Shown here piece after piece: positions 11,445 through 21,245 of a DNA stretch of 64,000 bases. The stretch spans positions 27,623,385 through 27,687,384 of the forward strand of contig CM070594.1 in the NCBI GenBank assembly GCA_036346395.1. Direction: 5' to 3'. The position numbers and the translations under genes were made by a program. The stretch comes from Hsuehochloa calcarea (Eukaryota > Streptophyta > Magnoliopsida > Poales > Poaceae). Each line of letters begins with the position of its first letter. The first letter of the stretch is position 1. The notes under the pieces were generated by a model. That model saw only the letters and a list, made by a program, of their open reading frames with translations, ran no database searches and had not been told where the DNA came from.

Positions 11445-12320
11445 TTTGGCCTCCAAATTTTTGTGCAGCCCTCCTCTGATGCAGGTACTCTATGTTAGGA
11501 TTTGGTACATTTTTGTGGCTTTTTGTTATATTTACTTAATTTATTTCATTTACTATAATTATTTCAGAAAATGCAAATTTGAACTGCACGTGCATCGAAT
11601 AATGGAATTTAATGATTCAAAAAATGATAGTCATGTTATTGAGTGTAGTGTGAGGCGTATCGAGAAGCAGGACCGAAATTTTGAACATCTTGTTGTGAAA
11701 CATGGCCAAGTGAACTTGCGGGCGAAGTGTTTTAAATTCTATAAAAAGCAAACAAAGTCTGAAAATTCTGAAACTTGTGGAGATGTCATGATATCATATG
11801 TGGAGGCTGTGATAAAAATTTGAAAAGGTTTCGTGCACGTTGTCAAATACGATGCTTTCAAACCAGGACATCTCCATCTGGGATATAAGTATCACATGTG
11901 GAGATGTCATGGTTTGTAAGCATCGTCGTGACAACGTGCACGTAAACCTTCTCACATTTTTTTCACACCTCCACATATGATATCATGACATCTCCACAAG
12001 TTTCATAATTTTCGGACTTTGTTTGCTTTTATAGAATTTAAAACACTTCGCCACCGGCTTCACGGTCATGTTTCACAACAAGATGTTCAAATTTCGGTCC
12101 GCTCTCGATACGACCTCACACTACACTCAATAACATGACTATCATTTTTTGAATCATTAAATTCCATTATTCGATGCACGTGCGATTAAATTTGCATTTT
12201 CAAATAATTATAGTAAATGAAATAAATTAACTAAATATAACAAAAGCCACAAAATGTACCAAATCCTAACATAGAGTACTGCATCGTGAGGAGGGCTGCA
12301 CAAAAATTTGGAGGCCAAAA
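11445..12320. repeat. Long inverted repeat (about 430-bp arms, 22-nt spacer)
   Basis: The left arm 11445-11876 and right arm 11899-12320 are reverse complements of each other at roughly 90% identity by eye, with a 22-nt spacer at 11877-11898. Matching landmarks: TTTTGGCCTCCAAATTTTTG at the outer edges, ATGGAATTTAATGATTC midway, and CGTGCACGTTGTCA followed by GACATCTCCA near the centre. RNA from either strand would fold into a hairpin several hundred base pairs long. A 135-codon plus-strand frame covers the left arm (11416-11823), but its counterpart in the right arm is broken and I do not call it a gene. Confidence 0.9.
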
Positions 12321-12334
12321 TAAAAATAAAAAAG

Positions 12335-12677
12335 CGTTTGCCGAGTGCGGGCGCGTAACTCGGCAAGGGTGTCTTCTTGCCGCGCCGGCTGCACGGCACT
12401 CGGCAAAGATTTATTTTACCGAGTGCCAAGCGGCGGCTCGGCAAAACTTGACGTCGGGCGGGAGTCTGTTACCTCGGGCCGCCTTTGCGAGTGCCCTCCT
12501 TTGCGAGTGCACGGCACTCGGCAAAGCGTCGTTCTGAGTGTTATCCTTTGCCGAGTGGCACTCGGCAAATATGAATTTGCCGAGTGCAGTTCTTTGCCGA
12601 GTGCGGCACTCGGCAAAATAGCTATTTACCGAGTGCCCGATATTTGACACTCGGCAAAGAAGCTGAGTCCGGTAGTG
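12335..12677. repeat. CACTA 1 right subterminal repeats and terminus
   Basis: At least ten copies of ACTCGGCAAA or its complement TTTGCCGAGT occur at about 12337-12660, many as back-to-back inverted pairs. They end in GAAGCTGAGTCCGGTAGTG at 12677, the complement of the CACTAC terminus. This is the classic subterminal region of an En/Spm element. Confidence 0.9.
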
Positions 12678-12772
12678 CCTGTTTGGGGACATAACATAGA
12701 TTTGGAAAGGTGCATTTTCTAAATTTAGCTAAACTATTTAGTTGCAAGCTTGGTTATCTATTAGCCAGTGCA

Positions 12773-13013
12773 TAGTTCAATGGGTTACCAATAGCAAAAA
12801 TAATGCTATATGGACAAAAACACACGAGCGATTTGTTTGTTTTCGTGTATAATGTAAAACTGATTACTTGAAACTTTCCTTTGTTATGGAAATGAATTGC
12901 TTCAACCCACACACTTTTACATTATATGGAGGTACAAGTAGATTGTTCAAAAGAGAGTTCAATGGGTTACCAGTAGCAAAAAGAATGCTATATGGACAAA
13001 AAAAAAACAGGAG
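12773..13013 (+). repeat. Direct repeat pair, about 55 bp
   Basis: CAATGGGTTACC followed by AGCAAAAA, ATGCTATATGGACAAAAA and a GAGCGA stretch occurs at about 12779-12832 and again at 12960-13017 with a few mismatches. The first copy lies just outside CACTA 1. No element with matching ends is evident. The rest of 12678-13065 is AT-rich and I see no gene in it. Confidence 0.7.
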
Positions 13014-13065
13014 CGAAATGCTCGCCGTGTTCTCGACCTGATGATAGAGGTAGAAGGGTTATATA

Positions 13066-13690
13066 TGGGTGAAACTGGGCCTGTATTTGTCCACAAGAGC
13101 AGATGTGCTTGCTGAACCATAAATGTCCTCAAGTAGTTGCAGGACTCGCTTCCTCCACGCCCTCTTGAAAAGGTATGCATACCTGTTCTTGATGAATAAA
13201 AGCTTGAAAATTATTACCCTCACAACTATTTTCATTGATTTATAAATCAATCCTGATCCTAATGGCAATGATTGATAATGTATAGGCTAACTGTAGTGTA
13301 GTTTATCTTTATATTGATTTTTCTCGCGTGTGCAGGTTCGTAGAACCATAGAGAAAGAACTTGGGAAACCCATTACTGATCTACTTGCTACTACATCAGT
13401 AAGTTCTGGGGTATTTGAATGAACTTTAAGTTATTTGATGGAAATTCATAGTATGCTCATGTGAGTCTTCGTGGACATTTCATGACAGATAGCACAAGTT
13501 CATCGTGCAACTGACAGATGACAAAGAAGTAGTTGTGAAAGTTCAGCATGATGGTGCCAAAGAGATCGTATTAGAGATCTATCTCTTTTCTTGAAAAATG
13601 TTTTGTAAAATAAGTAGGATTGCTATTACATTTTCTATTGGTGATCAGGATTTCATTAATGCAAAATCATTAGCCGAATGGATATATAGT
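13066..13690 (+). pseudogene. ABC1/UbiB-family kinase gene fragment, copy 1 (four exons)
   Basis: Exon A (about 13066-13172) reads WVKLGLYLSTRADVLAEP, breaks at a stop and frameshift, then reads QDSLPPRPLEK and ends at a GT donor. Exon B (13336-13398) starts after TGTGCAG and reads VRRTIEKELGKPITDLLATT, with a GTAAGT donor. Exon C (from 13489) reads IAQVHRA, shifts, then DDKEVVVKVQHDGAKEIVLE, with the VAVK-like lysine of the kinase fold in VVKVQ. Exon D (13649) reads DFINAKSLAEWIY. Order and motifs match plant ABC1 (activity of bc1 complex kinase) proteins, probably the large type that also carries a beta-lactamase-like domain. Splice sites survive while coding does not: a gene fragment, not a processed copy. 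Confidence 0.8.
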
Positions 13691-13884
13691 CATGTAGTGA
13701 TTTAATCATATTTACTCTTTGCTTCCTCCACCTTAAAAAATATTGTGTTCCCCTCGAGACGTATATATATGTTATGTTGCTCGCTGTTTTTGCCATGTTT
13801 GTGACCGTCTCTCTAAATGTATTCATGAGGTACTAACCAGAGAGTACGTTTAGATAGATAATCAAACTTTAGAGTATGATAGCA

Positions 13885-14235
13885 GCAGGACTCGCTTCCT
13901 CCACAACCTCTTGAAGAGGTATGGATACCTGTTCTTAATGAATGGAACATTGCAAAATATTACCCTCATAAGTATTTTCATTGATTTGTAAATCAATCCT
14001 AATACTAATGACAATTATTAACAATATATACTCGAACTGTAGTGTAATGTATCTTTATCTTTATTTTTTGTATCTCGTGTGCAGGTTCGTGGAACCATAG
14101 AGAAAGAACTTAGGAAACCCATGAATGAGCTATTTGCTAATTTTGTCCTGCACCCTCTCGCAACTGCATGCATCAGTGAGTTCTGTGATCTTCGAATGAA
14201 CTTTAATTCATCTGATGGAAATTCCATGGTGATGG
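13885..14235 (+). pseudogene. ABC1/UbiB-family kinase gene fragment, copy 2 (two exons)
   Basis: A second partial copy lies about 740 bp downstream. The exon at 13885-13918 reads QDSLPPQPLEE and ends at GTATGG. An intron similar to that of copy 1 follows (same ATTTTCATTGATTTGTAAATC-type sequence). The exon at 14085-14177 reads VRGTIEKELRKPMNELFANF and then PLATACIS with a GTGAGT donor. This copy keeps about 24 coding nucleotides that copy 1 has lost and, unlike copy 1, lacks exons C and D. Reading frames in both exons are open, but flanking exons are missing, so no complete kinase can be made. Confidence 0.78.
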
Positions 14236-14611
14236 ATGTTCCGGCTTAGGTACTCATTGTTGTAATTTCTGTAACAATCATTTTATTCCATGTTTCTATT
14301 CATTATTCTTATGTACTGCAGTTTTATACATGTTGTACATTTAAAATTATATACTTATATACTATTAGTTTAGCTATTATTTGTATTAGACTCATGTAGA
14401 GAAAGACAAGTAACTAAATATGAATCTATCTACGGCATTGTGCCTCGCGATGGTCCACGTCAACGCCTGACAAAAAAAAAAACACAACAAACAACATCAT
14501 CTGAGCCCTGGATCGAGCCACAAACATCATCTCATAGCTATAAAGACACACCGATGTATTCATTACTAATGCATCAAACACACCACACATCAGGCTTTGA
14601 GGTAATACAAA
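14236..14611. other. AT-rich spacer, no gene seen
   Basis: Sequence between the second kinase fragment and CACTA element 2. It contains an A-rich tract at 14470-14480 and no frame resembling a known protein. The last three bases (AAA, 14609-14611) are the target-site copy of CACTA 2. Confidence 0.6.
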
Positions 14612-14629
14612 CACTACCAGAAACAGGTT

Positions 14630-15145
14630 TTTTCCCGAGTGCTCAATACACTCGGGACATCCACTAAAACACTCGGGATGTACTTTCCCGACGGCCAACA
14701 CTCGGGAAATAACACTCGGGATAGTTTAGTCGGGTAAATCAGTGTTTCCCGAGTGTAACACTCGGGAAACTACATTTTGCCGAGTGTCACCATTTACACT
14801 CGGGAAACATATGACACTCGGGAGAAAAAACCGTCCGAGCACCGTAGTCACCGTATGCGAACGTTTCCAGTCGCCGACACTCGGAAAGAAGCGGATATTT
14901 CCCCGAGTGTCAACACTCGGGAAATACACTGATAATTCCCCGAGTGTTGACACTCGGGAATAAGAGAAGATAATATTTTGTCAGTATTTTGCCAAGACGT
15001 TTATCCCCGAGTGTATGTACAATAAAACACTCGGGAAAGTCACTGTTTATTCCCCGAGTGTTGACACTCGGGGAATAAGAGCAAATACTGATCTCCCAGG
15101 TCGCTTTTCCCCGAGTGTATGGCGAAGAAAACACTCGGGAATATG
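14630..15145. repeat. CACTA 2 left subterminal repeats
   Basis: Roughly twenty copies of CACTCGGGAAA, CCCGAGTGTT and close variants in both orientations occur between 14630 and 15145. Several are arranged as inverted pairs such as CCCGAGTGTTGACACTCGGG near 14940 and 15060. Likely binding sites for the element's own DNA-binding protein. Confidence 0.9.
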
Positions 15146-16600
15146 GGTGAAACAGGCTGTACCCAATTTATTCGTATGCACAATTTGCAATTGGATTTCA
15201 ATCAAATTCAAAAATACATTCCACATCCAGATTCAGCAATACATTCACAATCAGATTCAACAATATTATCATATATATATGAAACAAATATTGACATAAT
15301 TCTCAAGTTCACAACATTCAAGTTCAAATTGAAAAGATACATATAATAGTTCAAACATAATTCTCAAGTTCACAACATTCAAGTTCTGCATCAACAGAAT
15401 ATTGCATCGTAGTGAAGAGATGGCCTTCTCGTCGAGCTTCTTCCCATCCTAAGCGATGAACTCAGACCACTGCATTGTCATGAAGAGAACAACTCAGTTA
15501 GTACTCAACATAGACAAGATGAAACTAATAAAATTCATAAATGCAGGGTAAGCAAACTACTGCAATTCAGTTTACATTATATACTTTTTGAGTACGCATG
15601 CATATATGCTACATCAACACAAGAATGGAGTGAAGTATGTTCATGTTTGCACGACAAGATCATGAAAATGGCAAGCACCTGGTGGTGGCCTCTCGGCGTT
15701 GGACTCATCCACATGATCTTGGTGAGGCGATAACATGTGTACCATCTCGGCATCGGCCTGAAGCGGTGGATCGCCATTGATCCCGCCAGTATCTTTGAAA
15801 TTTGGATTTGAACAAAACACTAAAAAACATTAGCGACAATGTTTTGTATACAAAGTCAAGTTAGTCGTGAATGTTTGGTAGAGTAGTGCCGTGGTCCTGC
15901 TGCAGTATTTGTATCCTAGTCCATCAATGTCTAAACTACTCCATCATTTGTATGGAAGAATATGGAATAAACAATGCAATACTTGTAAGTTAGAAACAGG
16001 TTTGAAATATAACATACCAAATATGATGAACTTTCACTTGACTTAAGGTGCAATCCACTGGTACTTTAATCAAATTAAGTTGAAGATTAAGGTTATAGAA
16101 CTAGAGCTTTCCTCTGTGTTATGTTTGAAGGTTACGGTTGTAGTACTAGCTAGAGATTTCATTTGTGTGTTGAAATCAATGCATATTGAAATTGATACAA
16201 CACATGCCACACCTACACAACATTGTCATTTCCTCTGTAGATTAAGTATGACGATGTCAAGACATGGAATAAAGTGAAGAGTACCACATGGGATCAAGGA
16301 CAAGCGACCTACAACTAACAATATAATAATAAGTGTCCATTACTAACCGGATTAGATAATGTAGGCGATGGTGCCCCGGTGTAGTGGCATCAAGTCGAGT
16401 TTGAAGTGCTGCATATTTGTTTGTTTTGATCATATGGGGTGAGAATCTACTAGTAATGTTAGCTAATGGTAACTAAAAAGGGATAGTCTTTGGTACTAAC
16501 ATCTTATATGAATTGAAAACAAAAATATCAAGGTAAGCTTGTGAAATAAATGAATTGCAATTTGCATCGCATATGGGGTTCAAGTCCAAACACGGATCAT
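15146..16600. other. CACTA 2 interior, left part; no clear gene
   Basis: AT-rich sequence with a short tandem-like CATTC/CAGATTCA stretch at 15200-15260 and a direct repeat (AATTCTCAAGTTCACAACAT at 15298 and 15360). Position suggests the 3' part of the minus-strand transcription unit of the element. No recognisable domain could be read, and frames of 60-90 codons here have no support. Confidence 0.5.
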
Positions 16601-17830
16601 TTGCTCCAATCATTGCCTAGCCTCGATTTCATCTTGTAGCTTTGGCCTCGGTGAAAACCACACACCGATGGTCGCTTTTCGTCTTCGTGGTGTACATCAT
16701 CCGTTGATCCGTACTTGTTGTTCGGACCTCAGAGAGGGTGGTCGGTGTGCTAATGTAGCGGCACCGATCAAGAAACGCCATGTTTCTTTCCCTTTCCGAT
16801 ACATACCTGCAATGATCGCATCGATGGTGAATTCATTACGTCAAGTCCGGCCATGAATCTCCTTAGCGACCTCGATATATGCTTCTGTTGGACAAAATCA
16901 TAAGTGGCGAATATCATTAGGGACAAAATCATAGTGTAGAAATGGTACCAAGTTACGTATTCTGTGTTGGTGCATAGGGTGCCCTCCGATCACCCCTCCT
17001 AGCTTCTACATATGCCTCTACATCGGAGGCAGGCCTCTGCTTCTTCTTTTCCTGCACCCAAACACTGGGAGGTATATAAATATGTATGTGCAACATTCAA
17101 TCAATATGAACATGTTGACCTACCAAGTGCTTCTTGTAACGAGCCATGGAGGAGCTGCCTTGGCGATGTCTTGCCCGCCATCAACAATCTCCGCTCCCTA
17201 GCGACGGAGGTCTCTAACCACTCTTCGTTACACCACCTCTTACGGGCAATCTGGCGCCATGCATCTTCACACCTCTGGGACCACCAAGGTATTGCCTAAT
17301 TTAACAAAGTGTTAAATATGAATAAACTAGAATTGATTGCAAACTAGAACCCACAGGGAAGCAATGGCACGAGCAATTATGATTACACGCATGTACTCCT
17401 CCAAAGTGATATGTGTTTGGCAAGCCTCGGCCTATGAATTTCCTTTCCAAGGACTTGGGTGTGGTAATAGATCACCGCTTGGATCGTGCTTCATAGATCA
17501 TCTGTGGGATCACTTTTTAACAACATTACGCACCACTCTCCTAGAATCGACTTCACATCCATCACCCCATCTAAACCACCACTAGATAATAACAACATAA
17601 AGTGTAAGATTAGCAAATAACAAGATAATCTGTGTGTGTATCTTTGAGAAAAGCAACTAGGATCCTTGTCACTTACCCAAAACTTTCCTCCACCAGCGCA
17701 AACAATTGTCAAATTGTATTTCTCCTTCTGCAGATATCTTGACTGACCTTGTAGTGGCGCCATGTCCATGTAGGCTCCGCCTTCCTCTGTAGATGACCAA
17801 GCCGGGGAAGTGCCATCGAATCAACCGCCA
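16600..17830 (-). pseudogene. Probable CACTA 2 accessory/transposase sequence, not resolved
   Basis: On the minus strand a frame reading GAYMDMAPLQGQSRYLQKE followed by YNLTIVCAGGGKFWVS spans about 17770-17640. It is preceded by ARRRRVRNVDFQTA-like basic sequence near 17870. This fits the plant transposase second gene or the TNP2 C-terminal side of En/Spm elements, where a DNA-binding protein is encoded. I do not recognise a specific domain. Intron-like AT-rich gaps separate the pieces. Assignment rests on its place inside the CACTA element. Confidence 0.4.
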
Positions 17831-19030
17831 ATTATGCCGTTTGGAAGTCTACATTTCTCACCCTCCTTCTTCTCGCCATTGCACGCACATTAGTTTTTGA
17901 GGTCTTCCACAGGTATTCGGGACCGGGATTATCAAGAAAGGAATATGTTTTGCTTACGCATGCAAGCGCCGGGTGGGAGGTTAAGGGAATGACAAACACG
18001 ACCACCAATTTGCTGGCGCAGCCCCATACCAAATGGGTTAAACCCATCGATTCATGATTGCAATTCGAACATTCAGAGGCTCATGGCGAACTCTACATAG
18101 TCTCGATCAAATTGCTTCCATGCTTCACCATCGGATGGGTGGACCATCTTGTCGACATGGTGCAAGCGACCATACTTGTGCCATATCATTTGTTTGGCGA
18201 AACCTCAGACATGTACAACCGTTGGATTCGTGGCACAAATGGTAGATAGCGAAGTATTTTTCTGCCAATAGGAAGCTGCCTCTTCTGATCATCACCGGAG
18301 TCAACCTCAACAAACCTAGACTCACCACACTTATCACAGTGATCTTTGTGCACATTCTCATTCCTAAATAGCATGCAATGATTTGGACAAACATCTATCT
18401 TCTCATATGGCATATTTAGTGCGCTTATCAATTTCTTGGCCTCATACAAGTTAGCGGGCAGTTTGTGACCATCAGGGAGAAGGGTGCTAAACACGCTTAA
18501 GAATGCATCAAAGCAAGCAATGCTTGTGCTGAACTGGGACTTGACAGCAAGTAGTCGTGTGACGGCATCTAGTTGGGACACCTGTGTTTGCCCATGAAGT
18601 GGTTGACTCGCTGCGGACAACATATCAAAGAAAGCCCTTGTTGCAGGCTCCGGTTCTTCCTCTACAGGTGGCACATACGCATCACGCACATCATCTAGCA
18701 TGTCTTCTGTCCTACTCTCATTGTGGCCGCCATCGTCCGTTTCTTCCCTTAGCACATATGATGTACTACGTTGTGACTCGCCGTGATAGACCCACACGGT
18801 ATACCCTGGCCGAAATCCGTACTTGCACAAGTGTGCGATCATTGTTGCCCTCATTTGTGGTCGTGTGTTCGAACAATGAGAACAAGGGCACAACACACCG
18901 TCCATTACGCCTAGCAAATGCTCGATCCACAAAATTGGGCGTCTTTTCCATCCATTCTTCTTCTGATCACCCATCTCTCGCCCGTGTACATCCAACTACG
19001 GTCCTCAGTCATCCTAGTGTACAAAACATA
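17831..19030 (-). pseudogene. TNP2-like CACTA transposase, N-terminal part
   Basis: The longest frame (18995-18186, 269 codons) opens just after MTEDRSWMYTGER (19015-18975). It carries the transposase-associated zinc-finger-like motif VLCPCSHCSNTRPQMRATMI, the HLCKYGFRPGYTVWVYHGE segment, an acidic middle, and then NMPYEKIDVCPNHCMLFRNE and DHCDKCGESRF (a CxxC pair), all standard for TNP2 N-termini. The next pieces, in other frames, give MVHPSDGEAW near 18130 and IPGPEYLWKTSKT near 17910. A stretch is missing or frameshifted between them. It is the same family as the gene in CACTA 1 but clearly a different lineage. Role: binds element ends and catalyses transposition. Confidence 0.85.
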
Positions 19031-20454
19031 ATGCATATATTAATCCGACTTGTTATCTGAGCTAGCTAGAAGCTCTTGTAGGATACATGCCCTATACATG
19101 TACACAAAAATATATTGACATGAAGACAATATAAATGATCAGCATTCTACATAAGCAAGAAACATCAAGAACACAATCACACGAGAAGAAGAGGTTCAAT
19201 CGAGGGCGTTATCCCGCCCCAAAGATCTCACTTACTCGTGATGACCAAATCTAAGTACTTTAAACACCGCACATACATGTACGGAAAAGAAGAGGTCAAA
19301 AAGCATAAATGATATGGCACTTCAAGTTACGAATAAAAGTAAGAACCAACAATATAAATCAAATTTACAACTCCTAATTACATCCCCATACATTTCCAAG
19401 ATAACATGAAAAGGAAACATTTGCGGCTTAAATGCAAGATTGCTCAAATGACACTTTTGACATTATTCTTAATTTCCGTATACAAACAATCGTAATTTGT
19501 TCATTATCTAATTAAAATAAACATAATAGTGTTAGTAAGAAAACTAAGAAAGATAGTAAGGAAATTAGCAACAAAGAAATGTATTATTTCATTAATAAAC
19601 TTAATTAGTTGTATATGCAGTAGAACTTTTATCTTTGTTTTGGTACAGAAGATCCATATATATTCTATAAGCTGAACCAGACTCATGCCATTGTGCCGGT
19701 CAATTTTACTAAATAACTCCACATAACAAAAATACATCTATGTACCCCAAAACTTTCAAGAACATTTTATTGAAATAAAAAAACAGTATGTCAATAATGG
19801 GAAAAAGAGCTCCGGATAAGTGACCTCCAAATTAAACGATATATGTTTATTCATACTAACAACGATCAATATACTGCTAATAATATCCACTGCCAGATTA
19901 CTCCATAGAATTCAATGGTCAGGTTACTATCAGGGTTTTCAAATGCCAAAACAACACAGATAATCAAAAGCCACTACAAGCGAGGATTTGATAGCAATAA
20001 CTGGTGGCAAAAGGAGGCAATTAATAGACATTACTGATACTGACTGGCCGATCTATTGCACAAATTCTCAGTTGCGAGATATAACACATATTCAAATGCA
20101 ATTTCAAGCACAGATTTTCAATTGTCAGATCAAGCTGATTTTCAATTTCCGGCACCTCAATCACTGCCTTAACCCACTGATCTTACTACTCAATTCACAA
20201 AGCCAGATTAGTAACAGAGATTACAAATGCCATCTACTCTATTCATCGAGAACCAATTGCTTGATATTGATGAGCAAGAATCACAGACAATACTCAATAA
20301 CGGAGAAGCAAATCTGAGACACAAACAACAATCAATATTCCGTTTACTCAATCAATGAAGGAACCAAGATTTTGGCAATTGATGGCAGCACAATTTGTAG
20401 TAATCAAGAGTGCACAAAGCCATACACACTGCTGCCGATCAACCGTTGTCGCTG
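19031..20454. other. CACTA 2 interior, upstream of the transposase; no gene
   Basis: AT-rich sequence between the transposase start and the GC-rich leader, probably 5' UTR or intron of the minus-strand gene. Plus-strand stretches such as CAGATTTTCAATTG, CAGATTAGTAAC and CAAATGC repeat loosely around 19880-20240. No protein similarity was recognised. Confidence 0.5.
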
Positions 20455-21035
20455 CACTGGGTGGGGGGTGGTCGAGGGAGGAGCTGCCGAGGGAGGCGGG
20501 CGGAGGAGGTCGCCGGGAGGAGGGGGCGCAAGACGGGCGTGGCGCGGCCGCGCGGCCGGGAGGACTCGCCGAGGCCGGGCGGAGGAGGGGGCGCAAGCGG
20601 CGCGCGCTAGGCGCCGGGAGGACTCCGCCGAGGGAGGCGGGCGGAGGAGGGCGCAGGCGGGGCGCTGCGCTAGGCGCCGGGAGGAGGAAGGCGGCGAGGA
20701 GGGAGCCAGGAGGAGGGAGCCGGGAGGCGGGAGGCGGGCGGAGGAGGGAGCCGAGCACGCAGTGCCGGGAGGAGGAGGCCGGGAGGAGGGAGGCGGCGGA
20801 GGAGGAGCCGGGAGGAGGGAGGCGGGGAGGCGCGGGAGGGGGGAGGCGGGCGGAGGAGGGAGGCGGGGAGGAGGGAGCCGGGGAGGAGGGAGGCGGGCGG
20901 AGGAGGGCGGCGCGGGAGGAGGGGCAGGAGTGGAGGCGGCGCGGGGAAGGGGAAGGGGAAGGGTTAGGGCGCGGGGGGAAAAACAGGGCGCGGGGGAAAC
21001 GGCGCCGGGGGAAAAAACGGGCGCGGGACGGTCTT
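20455..21035 (-). promoter_or_regulatory. Purine-rich GGAGGAGGG block of CACTA 2 (leader/promoter-like)
   Basis: About 580 bp made of irregular GGAGGAGGGAGGCGGG and GGGAGGAGG units on the plus strand, all G/A with scattered C. It lies at the same position relative to terminus and transposase as the GC-rich block of CACTA 1. The open frames across it on both strands (Gly/Arg or Pro/Arg/Leu repeats) are by-products of composition. It could form G-quadruplexes on the plus strand; a promoter role is inferred from position only. Confidence 0.55.
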
Positions 21036-21242
21036 TTCGCTCCCGAGTGTTTTAATTTTAAAACACTCGGGAAAAATTGTTATTTCCCGAGTGTTTAGTA
21101 GAACACTCGGTAAAATTATTTGTACCGAGTGCTTATAGCGCTTACCGAGTGTCTTATGAAACACTCGGGACATGCCCGAGTGTTTCCATATAGAACTCGG
21201 TAAAAATATAGACACTCGGGAAACAAGCAGTTTCTGGTAGTG
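21036..21242. repeat. CACTA 2 right subterminal repeats and terminus
   Basis: Copies of TTCCCGAGTGTTT, CACTCGGTAAAA and CACTCGGGAAA alternate in orientation and end in CAGTTTCTGGTAGTG at 21242. Confidence 0.9.
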
Positions 21243-21245
21243 AAA

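Larger units (their letters stand above)
7735..12677 (-). mobile_element. CACTA (En/Spm) element 1, truncated on the left
   Basis: The right terminus is certain: on the minus strand CACTACCGGACTCAGCTTC starts at 12677 and runs into ACTCGGCAAA-type subterminal repeats. The transposase gene (TNP2 type) runs on the minus strand from about 9232 to 7735, where a gypsy LTR interrupts it in mid-codon context. The rest of the transposase and the left terminus must lie beyond the gypsy element, outside the window. The 3 bp after the right end are CCT; the partner copy is not visible. A GC-rich leader (10.59-11.23 kb) and a long palindrome (11.44-12.32 kb) sit between the terminus and the gene. Confidence 0.85.
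14612..21242 (-). mobile_element. CACTA (En/Spm) element 2, complete, 6,631 bp
   Basis: The left terminus CACTACCAGAAACAGG begins at 14612. The right terminus, read on the minus strand, is CACTACCAGAAACTGC, beginning at 21242. The 3 bp on both sides are AAA (14609-14611 and 21243-21245), the expected CACTA target duplication. Subterminal regions are filled with ACACTCGGGAAA-type repeats (14630-15140 and 21035-21225). A TNP2-type transposase on the minus strand starts near 19030 behind a GC-rich leader. Its frames are broken, so the element is complete in structure but probably not autonomous. Confidence 0.93.

Noticed and set aside
11416..11823. 135-codon plus-strand frame over the left palindrome arm
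   Set aside because: The mirror copy in the right arm is frameshifted and there is no similarity to a known protein; the inverted-repeat structure explains the sequence better.
13059..13268. 69-codon minus-strand frame over the first kinase exon
   Set aside because: The antisense frame is partly open by chance; the splice signals and protein match are on the plus strand.
20355..21098. 247-codon and 227-codon plus-strand Gly/Arg/Glu-rich frames
   Set aside because: Product of the GGAGGAGGG repeats; several frames are open at once, and they lie opposite to the transposase transcription unit.
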